This document shows, in pieces, positions 1 to 9,496 of a stretch of DNA of 64,000 bases (the stretch's first letter is position 1; every line of letters starts with the position of its first letter). The notes under the pieces were generated by a model. The model searched no databases. It had not been told where the DNA came from and was given only the letters and a program-made list of their open reading frames with translations. Source of the stretch: Pseudoalteromonas sp. P1-25 (GTDB lineage Bacteria; Pseudomonadota; Gammaproteobacteria; Enterobacterales; Alteromonadaceae). The translations under genes were made by a program, and so were the position numbers. The DNA is taken from assembly GCF_001401805.1 (NCBI RefSeq), contig NZ_LKDW01000009.1, positions 62,001 to 126,000 on the forward strand, written 5' to 3'.

Positions 1-1486
1 GGTTTACATTAAGACGATCTGATAAGTCAGGAATAGTACCATTTGAGATAGACTCAGCACCTTCAAGCGAGCCTGAAATACCATCACTATCTTGTTGGTC
101 GCTAAATCCCCAACGTACACCTAAATCTTCTGTGACGTTATCGCGTACCGTTACCATACGTGATTCAATAACAACTTGTTGCACTGGGATATCAAGTGTT
201 TCAATCATACGACGGATACTTTCAATACTCTTCGCTGTATCTTTAATAAGTAAGGTATTGGTACGCTGGTCGACCGATACACTGCCACGAGCAGAAATGA
301 TACTGTTCGTGTCGGTTTTAAGTAAATCCGCAAAGTCTTCAGCTTTAGCATAGTTTAAACGAATATACTCACTGTAAAGCGGCTCTAAATCTTCGACCTT
401 TTGTTTAGCTAGTAAATCTTTCGCTTCACGGGCGGCTAGCTCTTCAGCTGGCGCCACCATCAATATAGAGCCATCCATGCGCTTATCAAGGCCTTTAATA
501 CGCAGCACAACATCTAAAGCCTGATCCCATGGAACGCCATCTAAACGAAGCGTGATGTTGCCGGTTACTGAGTCACTCGTTACTAAGTTAAACTCGTTAT
601 AGCCCGCTATTATTTGCAGTACAGCTCTAACCGAAATATCTTGGAAGTTTAAGGTCATTGGACGACCTTGGTATTCTTTGCCCCCATCTAAATAAGCATT
701 TTGCGTTTCATCTTTTTCAATCGTTAACGTTAAAATGTTATCTATTTGCTGGTAGGTAAAGGTAAAAGCAGCATTAGGCTCAATAACCACACGACTTAGG
801 CTATCTTCTTTAAAGGTTTCAATGGTACTTACAACAGTGCCAAAATCTAATACATCTAGTTCATACAGTAAGTCGTCTAAAATATCTGTATGATGAAACT
901 CTGCAATTATTTTTCCACCGCTTTCATGTACTTCTATTGCAGCTTGCGTGTCTTGCAAAAATACTAAAACTTTTGCTTCACCTTTTTCACCACGGCGAAA
1001 ATCAATAGATTGAATCCGGTTAATATAAGCGCTTGAGGCATCATAACCATTGCTGCTTTCATCAGAAGCTTGTTCAGTAAGTGGGTTATCCGATACGCGC
1101 AACGACACTAAGTTATTATTAACTTGAGTTTCGTATATTTTTAAACGTTCCAAATTTACCGTAACTTTTAAGCCTTGCTCTGTCTGTACGCTGCTAACAC
1201 TATTAATACCTGCGTGATCGACCGGTACATTTTCAAGGCCCTGCTCTAATTCAACACCATCAAACAGCATCTCTATACGCGCTGGTGTATTATGTACCTG
1301 AATTTTAGGTTGTTGTGTTAGCTCTTCGTCAAATACAAGTTGTAACTCGGTCTCGCCTTTAAGCAATGGGTTATAGCGTACATCATAAAGTAATGGCGCT
1401 GCACTAGCTGTTTTTGCAACAAAAAGAGCCAATATGACAAAAAACATCGTTTGAAAACGATGATGCCAAAGTACATCCTTATGCAT
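1..1486 (-). CDS. pilQ: Type IV pilus secretin PilQ (N-terminal part, cut by window edge)
   Basis: This is the first ~495 codons of the outer-membrane secretin through which the type IV pilus is extruded; the C-terminal secretin barrel lies outside the window. The reading frame opens MHKDVLWHHRF and has a hydrophobic signal peptide (about residues 12-30, ending near TASA), followed by the beta-rich AMIN-type and STN/N-domain periplasmic regions typical of PilQ. The ATG at 1486 has an AAAGGT ribosome site about 8 nt upstream. It is the last gene of pilMNOPQ and starts 23 bp after pilP. The frame runs off the edge without a stop, so it is partial rather than broken. Identity is supported by the operon order and by the translated N-terminal half. 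Confidence 0.93.
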   Translation of the reverse strand, partial: MHKDVLWHHRFQTMFFVILALFVAKTASAAPLLYDVRYNPLLKGETELQLVFDEELTQQPKIQVHNTPARIEMLFDGVELEQGLENVPVDHAGINSVSSVQTEQGLKVTVNLERLKIYETQVNNNLVSLRVSDNPLTEQASDESSNGYDASSAYINRIQSIDFRRGEKGEAKVLVFLQDTQAAIEVHESGGKIIAEFHHTDILDDLLYELDVLDFGTVVSTIETFKEDSLSRVVIEPNAAFTFTYQQIDNILTLTIEKDETQNAYLDGGKEYQGRPMTLNFQDISVRAVLQIIAGYNEFNLVTSDSVTGNITLRLDGVPWDQALDVVLRIKGLDKRMDGSILMVAPAEELAAREAKDLLAKQKVEDLEPLYSEYIRLNYAKAEDFADLLKTDTNSIISARGSVSVDQRTNTLLIKDTAKSIESIRRMIETLDIPVQQVVIESRMVTVRDNVTEDLGVRWGFSDQQDSDGISGSLEGAESISNGTIPDLSDRLNVN

Positions 1487-1508
1487 GTGTGTTTTACCTT
1501 TTTTATTA

Positions 1509-2045
1509 TTAATTTGCGCCATTATTTGCCGCCTCTAACATTTCCAATTTAGTCAGCCGCTCTTTCCAACAACCCGACCCATCAGGGATTAATTCAACTA
1601 ATTCTACATAATCACTACTTACAGATTTAACCTTACCGTCGTATGTCCCTAAGTAGTTATTTACCGTTACCCTATGCAGCGTCTCATCTGCTGCGGTGAT
1701 CAATGCCCACATTTGTCCGTTAGAGCCTAACGTCCCTTTCATAGATAGGTTATCGAGCGGGTATTTTTCTAGCGGCTCTCTCACTCTATCAGGGTCAGGG
1801 TGTAAACAATTTTTAATTTGCGTCAGTTTATTTTGAATAATTTCAGGCTGTGGTGCTACAAAAGGGCTTCGCAATTGCGATGCGTTATATTCAAAATGTT
1901 CAAACTGAGTTAATTCAGGTATTTCCTCAACTTTAGCCGTGGTACTGGCTTTAACTTGGTCAATAAACTCTTTTTGCTCAGACGTATCGTCATTACAACC
2001 TGCTAAAAATAAAATAGACAGCGATAATAAAGGGACTAATCTCAC
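1509..2045 (-). CDS. pilP: Type IV pilus inner-membrane lipoprotein PilP
   Basis: PilP is a lipoprotein that links the PilMNO inner-membrane platform to the PilQ secretin. The 178-residue product starts MRLVPLLSLSILFLAGC, a clear lipobox with Cys17 as the likely lipidated residue. It continues with a disordered linker and a C-terminal beta domain (about residues 95-170) containing the family-typical LSMKGTLG and WALI stretches. The start is GTG, and its GTGA overlaps the pilO stop codon by 4 bp, indicating translational coupling. Length matches the family (about 175 aa). Confidence 0.94.
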   Translation of the reverse strand: MRLVPLLSLSILFLAGCNDDTSEQKEFIDQVKASTTAKVEEIPELTQFEHFEYNASQLRSPFVAPQPEIIQNKLTQIKNCLHPDPDRVREPLEKYPLDNLSMKGTLGSNGQMWALITAADETLHRVTVNNYLGTYDGKVKSVSSDYVELVELIPDGSGCWKERLTKLEMLEAANNGAN

Positions 2046-2647
2046 TTTTTAACCCCTTCTTCATAACGATATGTTTTTGCTACTACACTGAATGTTAGTT
2101 GCTTTTCCCCAGATGATACAATCGAAAAGTCATGTAAACTAACAATTCGTGGTAATTGGGCTACTTTTCCAACAAATTCACCGAACTCATGGTAAGTACC
2201 TATTACTTCGATTTTTATAGGGAGCTCTGTATAAAACTCTTTTTCGACTTCCGGTAACCAACCTATTTTTAAAAATGTTAAACCGCTAGTAGTCCCTACA
2301 TAAGATAAATCATCAAGTAGACCCGGTGTTTCATTTGATGTGGGTAGTCGCTTTAACAATTGAGAAAACTTATCTTCCATATCAACCATCTGCTGACGGT
2401 ATATATCAAGTTTACTTGCTACAGCATATTTAGTTCTATAAGTGCTACGTAATTCCACTTCTTTTGCTACAGCACTGTGGTAGCTGTCTATTTCGTCAGA
2501 TACCAATAAGCTGTAGCTAAAAAATAACACTAAACCTGCGACAAATAAGCAACTAATTGCTTTTACTGCAACAGGCCACTCACCAATATTGTCGAGCTCA
2601 ATTTCATTCCAATCTATTTCATTTAGAGCTTTTAAATCAAGGTTCAT
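2042..2647 (-). CDS. pilO: Type IV pilus inner-membrane protein PilO
   Basis: PilO is a bitopic inner-membrane protein that dimerises with PilN in the pilus alignment complex. It has a short cytoplasmic N-terminus, one transmembrane segment (about residues 28-50: AISCLFVAGLVLFFSYSLLV), a coiled-coil stretch, and a ferredoxin-like periplasmic domain. I chose ATG at 2647 over the GTG one codon upstream because an AGGT ribosome site lies 5 nt before it. It overlaps the end of pilN by 11 bp and pilP by 4 bp. About 201 aa, normal for the family. Confidence 0.93.
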   Translation of the reverse strand: MNLDLKALNEIDWNEIELDNIGEWPVAVKAISCLFVAGLVLFFSYSLLVSDEIDSYHSAVAKEVELRSTYRTKYAVASKLDIYRQQMVDMEDKFSQLLKRLPTSNETPGLLDDLSYVGTTSGLTFLKIGWLPEVEKEFYTELPIKIEVIGTYHEFGEFVGKVAQLPRIVSLHDFSIVSSGEKQLTFSVVAKTYRYEEGVKK

Positions 2648-3209
2648 CACTTACCTCGCCAATTTCATCAAATGGTTTTACATAAAACTCCATATTAAAA
2701 TCACTGAGTAACCGTGATGTCTGATCGCCCGCTACAATACCTTGCATGGTGGGTCTTTCTAATAAGTATGAGCCTTGCACCTGACGCAGCATCGTAGATA
2801 AGCGATTGTTTGATTCACTTCGACCAAGTACATGTATTTGGTTACCACGACGCTCAAGCTTAGTGAGATATACCCCTTGAGGAACAATTTTCGCCACCTC
2901 ATCCATAATTTGAGTGCCTAAATTACGACTGCTTTGCAACTCTTCGATTAATCGCATACGTTGTTGTAAATTTTCTTTTCGTTTATCAAGATCTCGAATT
3001 TCACTAATTTTTTTATCAAGCATGCTTATTTCTGAACTGAGATAGTTATTTTTTAAATTTTGGCCATCTTTTAAACCAGCATAAAAAGAACTAAGCAGGT
3101 ACATACATGCAAAGCAACCAATTACTACCGCAACTATAATTGTGATGAACTTCTTTTTAGACTCTTCACGTTGCAACTCGCGCCAAGGCAGTAAATTTAT
3201 ATGTGGCAT
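2637..3209 (-). CDS. pilN: Type IV pilus inner-membrane protein PilN
   Basis: PilN is the partner of PilO and binds PilM through its cytoplasmic N-terminus. The conserved PilM-binding motif is visible at the very start (MPHINLLPWRELQRE, with INLLPWR). A single transmembrane helix follows (about residues 22-44), then a coiled coil and a ferredoxin-like periplasmic domain with the QGVYLTKLERRGNQI and LLSDFNMEF segments. It overlaps pilM by 13 bp and pilO by 11 bp, so the four platform genes are tightly coupled. Confidence 0.95.
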   Translation of the reverse strand: MPHINLLPWRELQREESKKKFITIIVAVVIGCFACMYLLSSFYAGLKDGQNLKNNYLSSEISMLDKKISEIRDLDKRKENLQQRMRLIEELQSSRNLGTQIMDEVAKIVPQGVYLTKLERRGNQIHVLGRSESNNRLSTMLRQVQGSYLLERPTMQGIVAGDQTSRLLSDFNMEFYVKPFDEIGEVSDEP

Positions 3210-4276
3210 GATGAAAAGCTCCTTAATGCCAAACCAGTAGCAATTGCAAACTGTGTTCTATTTCGCTGCATAATATTTCGATCTACTTTTGGTGAAATTT
3301 CCATATTTGCAAACGGTTCAGCTACAACAGCATGAATACCCAGCTCTTCTATTAACAAACGATCGAGCCCTTCGATCATCGATGTGCCACCGGTTAGTAC
3401 AATATAATCAACTTGATCTTTACCTGTGGTTGTTAAAAACATTTGTACCGCACGTCGCACTTGCTGCAATAATGATGTTTGAAACGGTGCAAGTACTTCA
3501 AAGGTATAGTTAGGGGGTAAATCACCTGTTGTTTTACCTATCTCAGCCTCATCAAAGCCCTTGTTGTAGTATGACACGATACTATTGGTGTATTGGTCAC
3601 CACCAAACACTTGGTCGCGGGTGTAAATTGTTTCACCGGCTTGCACCACACTTACCAACATCAACACCGCGCCAATATCTACCACTGCAACACACTTATT
3701 AAAGGCGTCACTTGGAAGTTGCTGATAATACACATCCATCGCTCGGCTCAATGCATAGCTTTCAACATCAACCACTTTAGCGGTTAAGTTGGCAGCTTCA
3801 AGTGCACCTACACGCGCCTCAACGCTCTCGGTACGCGCAGCAGAGAGTAGTACATTCATTTTACTGGGATCGGCTTCATTAGTAGAAAGCTTTTCGAAAT
3901 CTAAGCTCACTTCGTCGAGGGGATATGGGATTAAGCTGTCAGCCTCAATTTCAATTTGTGACTCTAATTCAGCGTCACTTAATGAAACATCCATAAAAAT
4001 TACTTTAGTGATAACGGTTTGTCCTGATACAGCGACTGCCGCAGATTTTAGCGATTTTGGTAGTTTTCTTTTTAATTTTGTAATCACATTACCAATTGCT
4101 TCAATATCTTGAATTGAGCGCTCGCTCATCGCGCCTTTAGGCATAGGTTCAATTGCAAGTGCTTCTAGTCGAAATCCCGTTTCAATTTCACTTAAAAGCA
4201 CTGCTTTGATAGAGTGCGATCCGATATCAATTCCGACCATCGCAGCTGATGGCTTTTGAAATAGTTGACTTAGCAT
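3197..4276 (-). CDS. pilM: Type IV pilus assembly ATPase-like protein PilM
   Basis: PilM is a cytoplasmic actin-like (FtsA-fold) protein that binds the N-terminus of PilN. The 359-residue product has the phosphate-1 motif VGIDIGSHSIKAVLL (about residues 14-28), a second nucleotide motif VAVVDIGAVLMLVSVV and the adenosine motif VLTGGTSMIEGLDRLL. It is the first gene of the minus-strand pilMNOPQ operon and is divergent from mrcA, as in many gammaproteobacteria. A ribosome site (AAGGTCAAG) precedes the ATG. Confidence 0.95.
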   Translation of the reverse strand: MLSQLFQKPSAAMVGIDIGSHSIKAVLLSEIETGFRLEALAIEPMPKGAMSERSIQDIEAIGNVITKLKRKLPKSLKSAAVAVSGQTVITKVIFMDVSLSDAELESQIEIEADSLIPYPLDEVSLDFEKLSTNEADPSKMNVLLSAARTESVEARVGALEAANLTAKVVDVESYALSRAMDVYYQQLPSDAFNKCVAVVDIGAVLMLVSVVQAGETIYTRDQVFGGDQYTNSIVSYYNKGFDEAEIGKTTGDLPPNYTFEVLAPFQTSLLQQVRRAVQMFLTTTGKDQVDYIVLTGGTSMIEGLDRLLIEELGIHAVVAEPFANMEISPKVDRNIMQRNRTQFAIATGLALRSFSSCHI

Positions 4277-4407
4277 GTTTGCAACTTGACCTTTGTTTTA
4301 ATAATAAACAAGTTATAATTTTTTTAGTAAAAAATATTATTCATTTTTTAATCAATATATACTAGCAGTCTAAACTCGCAATTGGGAGTCCATTTAGGGA
4401 AATATAA

Positions 4408-6924
4408 GTGATTTTATTAAAACGAACATTACAATTTTTTATCATTTGCACGTTAATTGGTCTGATCACTTTAATCAGCCTTTATTATTACGTTAAACCT
4501 GATATCCCCAGTGTGCAAGTTTTAAAAGACGTGCAATTACAAACCCCTATGCAGGTCTTTACAAAAGATGGACTGTTAATCAATCAATTTGGTGAAAAAC
4601 GCCGCATCCCTGTCACCATAGACGAAATTCCGCAACCTTTAATTGATGCCTTTTTAGCAACAGAAGATAACCGTTTCTATGACCATATAGGCATTGATCC
4701 CATAGGTATTGTTCGATCCGCTATTGTCTTAATTTCAACAGGTGAAAAAAAACAAGGCGCGAGTACAATCACCATGCAGCTCGCTCGTAACTTTTTCTTA
4801 ACACGAGAAAAGGCATATATTCGTAAAGTTAAAGAGATTTTTATAGCGCTACATATTGAAAGTGTATTAACAAAAGACGAAATTCTTGAGCTTTACCTTA
4901 ATAAAATAGAACTAGGTAATCGTGCATTTGGTATTGGTGCAGCTGCTCAAGTTTATTACGGTAAAGAGCTAAAAGACCTCACTCTTGCACAAATGGCAAT
5001 GATTGCAGGTTTACCTAAAGCGCCCTCTGCGCTTAACCCTATTCGTAACCCCATAAGAGCTAAAGCACGTCGTAATGTAGTGCTTGGTCGCTTACTTACA
5101 GAAAACTATATAACACAACAACAATACAACGAAGCAACCAGCCAACCTATCACCGCGTATTTTCACGGAGCCGAGATAGACCTGTACGCGCCTTACATCT
5201 CTGAAATGGTTCGTGCAGAGATGGTTAAGCGTTACGGTGTAGATAAAGCATATAATTCTGGTTTTAAAATATTTACCTCTGTAGAGTCTAAAGTACAAAA
5301 GGCTGCGCAAACGGCTTTAGTAAATAATTTACATAACTACGATATGCGCCATGGCTTTCGTGGGCCTGTAGACGTGCTATGGGACCCAGAAACACAACCA
5401 GCCTTAGGTGAGCAACAAATCCTAGAAAAGCTAAAACCAGTTAAAGAAATTGCTGATTTGCACGCTGCGGTGGTATTAAACGTATCTGAAAAAACCGCTG
5501 ACGTTATTTTAAAAAATGGCCAATACACCACACTTAATTGGGATAATTTAAAATGGGCGCGCAAATATATTACTCGCTACCGTCAAAGTTTTGCTCCTAA
5601 AGCCGCTACTGACATTCTTACCCCAGGCATGCAAATATGGCTGCGTAAAAATAACGACGACAGTTACCTGCTAAGCCAAATACCTGAAGCGGCCAGTGCA
5701 CTTGTTTCACTCGACCCACAAGATGGTCGTATTAAAGCCATAGTGGGCGGTTACAGTTTTGAACAAAGCCAATACAATCGAGCGGTACAAGCTAAACGTC
5801 AAGTTGGCTCTAATATCAAACCCTTTATTTATTCTGCTGCGCTTGAAAATGGCTATACATTGGCCTCTATTTTAAACGATGCGCCAATAAACCAATGGGA
5901 TAAAAGTTTAGGTGTAGCGTGGCGGCCAAAAAACAGCCCTGCGGTTTATAATGGCCCTATACGTATTCGCCGTGCACTAGCACAATCTAAAAATGTTATT
6001 TCTGTGCGTTTGCTGCGCGGTGTAGGGCTGCAGCGCACGGCCGATCACTTACTTAAGTTTGGCTTTAAAGATGAGGACATTAACCGCAGTGAATCCTTAG
6101 CATTAGGGAGTGCATCAATCACGCCATTAGAGCTTGCTCGCGGCATGAGCACATTTGCTAATGGTGGCCACTTAATTGAACCTTACTTTATATCTGAAAT
6201 TCAAGATGCCTATGGTAATGTACTATTTAAAGCATCCCCTGCTCTTGCTTGCGATGAAGACGAGCTATTACCCGTCTCTCAAGCAACGGATAGCTTTGCC
6301 AACAATAACCTAGATACCGATACAGCAGATGAGCAAGCCATACAACCACGTTGTGCACCGCGTGTTATATCAAAGCAAAATGCTTTTTTAATTGCTGAGG
6401 CAATGCACAGCGCTGTATGGGGTGGCGGTAGCTGGACCCATAAAACAGGCTGGAGCGGGACTGGTTGGCGTGCGCAAGCATTAGATAGGCGCGATCTATC
6501 GGGTAAAACAGGCACAACGAATGACTCTGTTGATACTTGGTTTAGCGGCTTTAACCGCAATGTAGCAACGTCTGTATGGGTGGGTTTTGACAACCCAGGA
6601 AACTCGTTAGGACGCTCAACCTATAATAACAACCTAGATAGTAGCCAGATCTCTGGTGCTGAATCAGGTGCTAAAACGGCACAACCAGCTTGGATTGATT
6701 TTATGAAAGTGGCCCTTGAAGGCACACCAGAAGCGCCAATAGAGCCCCCTGAAGGACTCGTTTCAATTCGTATCGATTTAAAAACAGGTTTGTTAAGTCA
6801 TAAAAACGACTACACCAGTCGCTTTGAATATTTTGAAAAAGGCACAGCCCCAACAAAATATGTACTGTCTCAGCCAACTGATATTTTTGAAGAAGATACA
6901 AAAACAGAAGAAGAGTTATTCTAA
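4408..6924 (+). CDS. mrcA: Penicillin-binding protein 1A (bifunctional transglycosylase/transpeptidase)
   Basis: This class A PBP polymerises and cross-links peptidoglycan. Domains in order: N-terminal membrane anchor (about residues 8-29), GT51 transglycosylase with the catalytic ATEDNRFYDHIGID motif and GASTITMQLARNFFL, an OB-like insert, and the transpeptidase with the active-site serine in GSNIKPF (SxxK), SKN and SGKTGTTND motifs. 838 aa, the size of E. coli PBP1A. The start is GTG, preceded by AGGGA 7 nt upstream. It is divergent from pilM, the same mrcA/pilM arrangement seen across gammaproteobacteria. Confidence 0.96.
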   Translation: MILLKRTLQFFIICTLIGLITLISLYYYVKPDIPSVQVLKDVQLQTPMQVFTKDGLLINQFGEKRRIPVTIDEIPQPLIDAFLATEDNRFYDHIGIDPIGIVRSAIVLISTGEKKQGASTITMQLARNFFLTREKAYIRKVKEIFIALHIESVLTKDEILELYLNKIELGNRAFGIGAAAQVYYGKELKDLTLAQMAMIAGLPKAPSALNPIRNPIRAKARRNVVLGRLLTENYITQQQYNEATSQPITAYFHGAEIDLYAPYISEMVRAEMVKRYGVDKAYNSGFKIFTSVESKVQKAAQTALVNNLHNYDMRHGFRGPVDVLWDPETQPALGEQQILEKLKPVKEIADLHAAVVLNVSEKTADVILKNGQYTTLNWDNLKWARKYITRYRQSFAPKAATDILTPGMQIWLRKNNDDSYLLSQIPEAASALVSLDPQDGRIKAIVGGYSFEQSQYNRAVQAKRQVGSNIKPFIYSAALENGYTLASILNDAPINQWDKSLGVAWRPKNSPAVYNGPIRIRRALAQSKNVISVRLLRGVGLQRTADHLLKFGFKDEDINRSESLALGSASITPLELARGMSTFANGGHLIEPYFISEIQDAYGNVLFKASPALACDEDELLPVSQATDSFANNNLDTDTADEQAIQPRCAPRVISKQNAFLIAEAMHSAVWGGGSWTHKTGWSGTGWRAQALDRRDLSGKTGTTNDSVDTWFSGFNRNVATSVWVGFDNPGNSLGRSTYNNNLDSSQISGAESGAKTAQPAWIDFMKVALEGTPEAPIEPPEGLVSIRIDLKTGLLSHKNDYTSRFEYFEKGTAPTKYVLSQPTDIFEEDTKTEEELF

Positions 6925-6930
6925 AAATCA

Positions 6931-7124
6931 AAAACGGCAGCTTATACCAATCCACATAATTAAGTGATCTATTTTGAGGATGGATAAACGTGTTGATAGC
7001 AAGGCAAAAAATTCGCTATTTAGTTGTTCTAAATGAGAACTTTTTTAACGCAGATAGCGACACGTTTAGCCCCTGAAAATGATTAAGTGTTATTGCGGAT
7101 TGGTATAGCACACGCTGCCGTTTT
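6931..7124 (+). terminator. mrcA terminator hairpin, split by an inserted repeat
   Basis: AAAACGGCAGC at 6931-6941 is the exact inverse of GCTGCCGTTTT at 7114-7124. The two arms and T-run would form a classical terminator just after mrcA, but a palindromic repeat of about 165 bp (6943-7107) lies between them. The repeat itself folds, so the arms could still be brought together. Whether it terminates is an inference. Confidence 0.55.
6943..7107. repeat. MITE-like palindromic repeat, about 165 bp
   Basis: The element is bounded by a perfect 11-bp inverted repeat, TATACCAATCC (6943-6953) and GGATTGGTATA (7097-7107). The two halves continue to resemble each other in inverted orientation: TTAAGTG near each end, then TAAACGTGT followed by similar stretches from both sides, with an AT-rich centre. 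It has no coding capacity. It resembles the non-autonomous palindromic repeats scattered through Pseudoalteromonas and related genomes; the family name is not something I can assign from sequence alone. Confidence 0.75.
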
Positions 7125-7144
7125 ACTATTAATATTTGGCCCCG

Positions 7145-9490
7145 CTATTTTAGGTTTTTAACTAACCAAAATAAATCAGAGTGCACTCCCGCGGCGGTCA
7201 CTTCTTTGCCTGCCCCAGGGCCTTGTATTACTAAGGCGTTTTCGTTATACCACTGGCTATTAATAACAAAGATATTATCGCCAGGTGTTAAGTTAGCTAA
7301 GGCATCCCCTTTAGGCGCGTAAGTTATACCTACCTTCGCCGTTACTTTTCCCGGCTCTAATGCCAATAAGCCTGTATACCTAAGTACAGCATTTTGCGTA
7401 TTTGCCGCATCGCCATGGTGCTTAATAAAGGCATTTAACTTATCTTTATTCGCTAAAAAATCATCCCATGAGCCTTGGGCTAACTCATCAGGCATCAATG
7501 CTTGTAAGCTTATATCATCTAAATCTAATTCAATGCCAAGCTCGCGCGCAAGTATCAGTAATTTACGTTGCATATCGCGACCTGATAAATCCTCGCGCGG
7601 ATCAGGCTCTGTAAAGCCCATTTTTTGCGCTTCAAGAACAAGATCAGAAAATGCCACACTGCCATCGTACTTACTGCACAACCACGAGAGTGTGCCCGAG
7701 AAAACACCTTCAATACGCGTAATTTTATCGCCACTATTTTGTAAATCGGCCAATGCAAAGTTAATTGGTAGCCCAGCCCCTACACTGGTGTTATAGCGCC
7801 AATGCAAGTTACGCTCGCTAATACTTTGGCGCAGCGCGTTATACCAATTTGTTGCAGCCGTGCCCGCGTACTTGTTAGCACTTATTAAATGACAGTCTCG
7901 CTCTACAAAGTCGGTGTATAATTGGCTAAATTGCTCGCTTGCCGTTATATCAACAACAACTTTGTGCTCGTAATCAAGTTCGTTTAATGCACTTAATAAA
8001 TCCGTCTGCTCATAAGCAACGGCATTATGCTGCCATTGTTTTTTCCATTGCCCAAGCGTAATACCCGAGGCATTAAATAGCATATGTTGCGAGCGAATTA
8101 ACCCAACTAGCTTAATACTATAATCGCCCGACAAACGCTTAAATTGAGCTTCTAGCTGGCTTAAAAATTCATCGCCTACATTACCTAAACCAGCCACAAC
8201 TAGGGCAATCTCTTGGCCTTTATTAATTAATTTTTCGTGCAATAAACTAAGTACATCGCTTTCTATTAACTGATCAGTTAACAGCAATGTATAGCCTGTA
8301 TCTTGATGAATAAAACGAGGGTGAATACTTTGCTGATTTAAAACCTCAGCCGCTAATGTACTTAGGGTGTAAACATCTTGCGTAGGTGCAACAACCGCGC
8401 AGCTATTTAAATTAGACTCGCTTATGTTTGCTCGCCCAGCAAAATAACTCACTACTTGATGCGTTGCTCCCGCGGGCACAACTAAGTATGTATCGCCGTT
8501 GTGTATAAAATGATGAAGGCTGTGTTGAATAAGTTGGCTAACATGCGCCACTTCACCCGCGTTAATACCTTCTACAAGTAGTAAATCAACGTTTTGTAAT
8601 GTAGTAATGAAACGTTTTTGCTTAGCTTTGCCTTGTTTTACAATATTGGTAGGGGCAGTTTGCACATCAAAACTGCTACGCACAGCCAGTTTAATATTAC
8701 TATGTTTTAAAGGCGAAAGCGTTTTTGCATGTAACACAGGGTTACCCAACCGAGCTAATAGGTTAGCTTGTTCACGGCACACCTTGTTGTACTTAATCGC
8801 CTTTTCAACTTTACGGGGATCTGCACTAAACACGCCAGGTGTATCAGTCCAAATACATACATTGTGTGCGTCGCAATAATTGGCTAATAAAGTGGCGCTG
8901 TAGTCACTGCCATTACGCCCAAGCGTAACTGTTTCGCCATCAGCACTTGCTGCGATAAACCCTGTTACTACATTAATTTTATTTTCATCAATAACTTGGA
9001 TGCATTGCTGCTTGTTTTGCGCATGCAAAAGCTCCCCGCTTGTTACACTAAACAGCGCTCTAGCATCATGAGCACACGCTTGAATGTTTAATTGCGTTAA
9101 ATAGGCCGCCAATAACCGCGCAGACCACAGTTCGCCATGCGCCAGTAGCGCCGCCTCTTGCAACTGCTGCTCATTGGCTTGCTCTGCCACATCACTTAGC
9201 TCTTGCGCTAACACAGCTAAAGCTGCGTGTTTAGCATCGGCTTTTAATAACGCTTCAATTAATGCTGTTTGGTGGTTACTCAATTGCAGTAAAATATCAG
9301 CAACGGCTTGCTTATCTTGTTGTTGATAACTTTGCCACAGCGAAACCAAGGTATCAGTGGTTTTACCCGCAGCAGATACAACCACGCAGTCGCCTGGCTG
9401 TGTGTGAGCAATAATAATTTTTGCCACGCTCTGATAGCGCTCGCTCGAACTTAAGCTCGAGCCACCAAATTTATGTACACTATTTACCAT
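7145..9490 (-). CDS. metL: Bifunctional aspartate kinase / homoserine dehydrogenase II
   Basis: MetL phosphorylates aspartate and reduces aspartate semialdehyde to homoserine. Here it probably feeds methionine synthesis, given its neighbour metB. The N-terminal kinase shows KFGGSSL near residue 8 and the TLGRNGSDYSATLLA motif. The central part is a degenerate ACT-like regulatory region. The C-terminal homoserine dehydrogenase has the NAD-binding VVAGLGNVGDEFL and the GVFSGTLSWLCS and GFTEPDPREDLSGRDMQRK motifs. I prefer the ATG at 9490 over the TTG at 9496 because GGTGA lies 6 nt upstream. It begins 7 bp after the metB stop, so the two are co-transcribed. ThrA is the alternative, but the linkage to metB and metJ argues for metL. 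Confidence 0.93.
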   Translation of the reverse strand: MVNSVHKFGGSSLSSSERYQSVAKIIIAHTQPGDCVVVSAAGKTTDTLVSLWQSYQQQDKQAVADILLQLSNHQTALIEALLKADAKHAALAVLAQELSDVAEQANEQQLQEAALLAHGELWSARLLAAYLTQLNIQACAHDARALFSVTSGELLHAQNKQQCIQVIDENKINVVTGFIAASADGETVTLGRNGSDYSATLLANYCDAHNVCIWTDTPGVFSADPRKVEKAIKYNKVCREQANLLARLGNPVLHAKTLSPLKHSNIKLAVRSSFDVQTAPTNIVKQGKAKQKRFITTLQNVDLLLVEGINAGEVAHVSQLIQHSLHHFIHNGDTYLVVPAGATHQVVSYFAGRANISESNLNSCAVVAPTQDVYTLSTLAAEVLNQQSIHPRFIHQDTGYTLLLTDQLIESDVLSLLHEKLINKGQEIALVVAGLGNVGDEFLSQLEAQFKRLSGDYSIKLVGLIRSQHMLFNASGITLGQWKKQWQHNAVAYEQTDLLSALNELDYEHKVVVDITASEQFSQLYTDFVERDCHLISANKYAGTAATNWYNALRQSISERNLHWRYNTSVGAGLPINFALADLQNSGDKITRIEGVFSGTLSWLCSKYDGSVAFSDLVLEAQKMGFTEPDPREDLSGRDMQRKLLILARELGIELDLDDISLQALMPDELAQGSWDDFLANKDKLNAFIKHHGDAANTQNAVLRYTGLLALEPGKVTAKVGITYAPKGDALANLTPGDNIFVINSQWYNENALVIQGPGAGKEVTAAGVHSDLFWLVKNLK

Positions 9491-9496
9491 ACTCAA

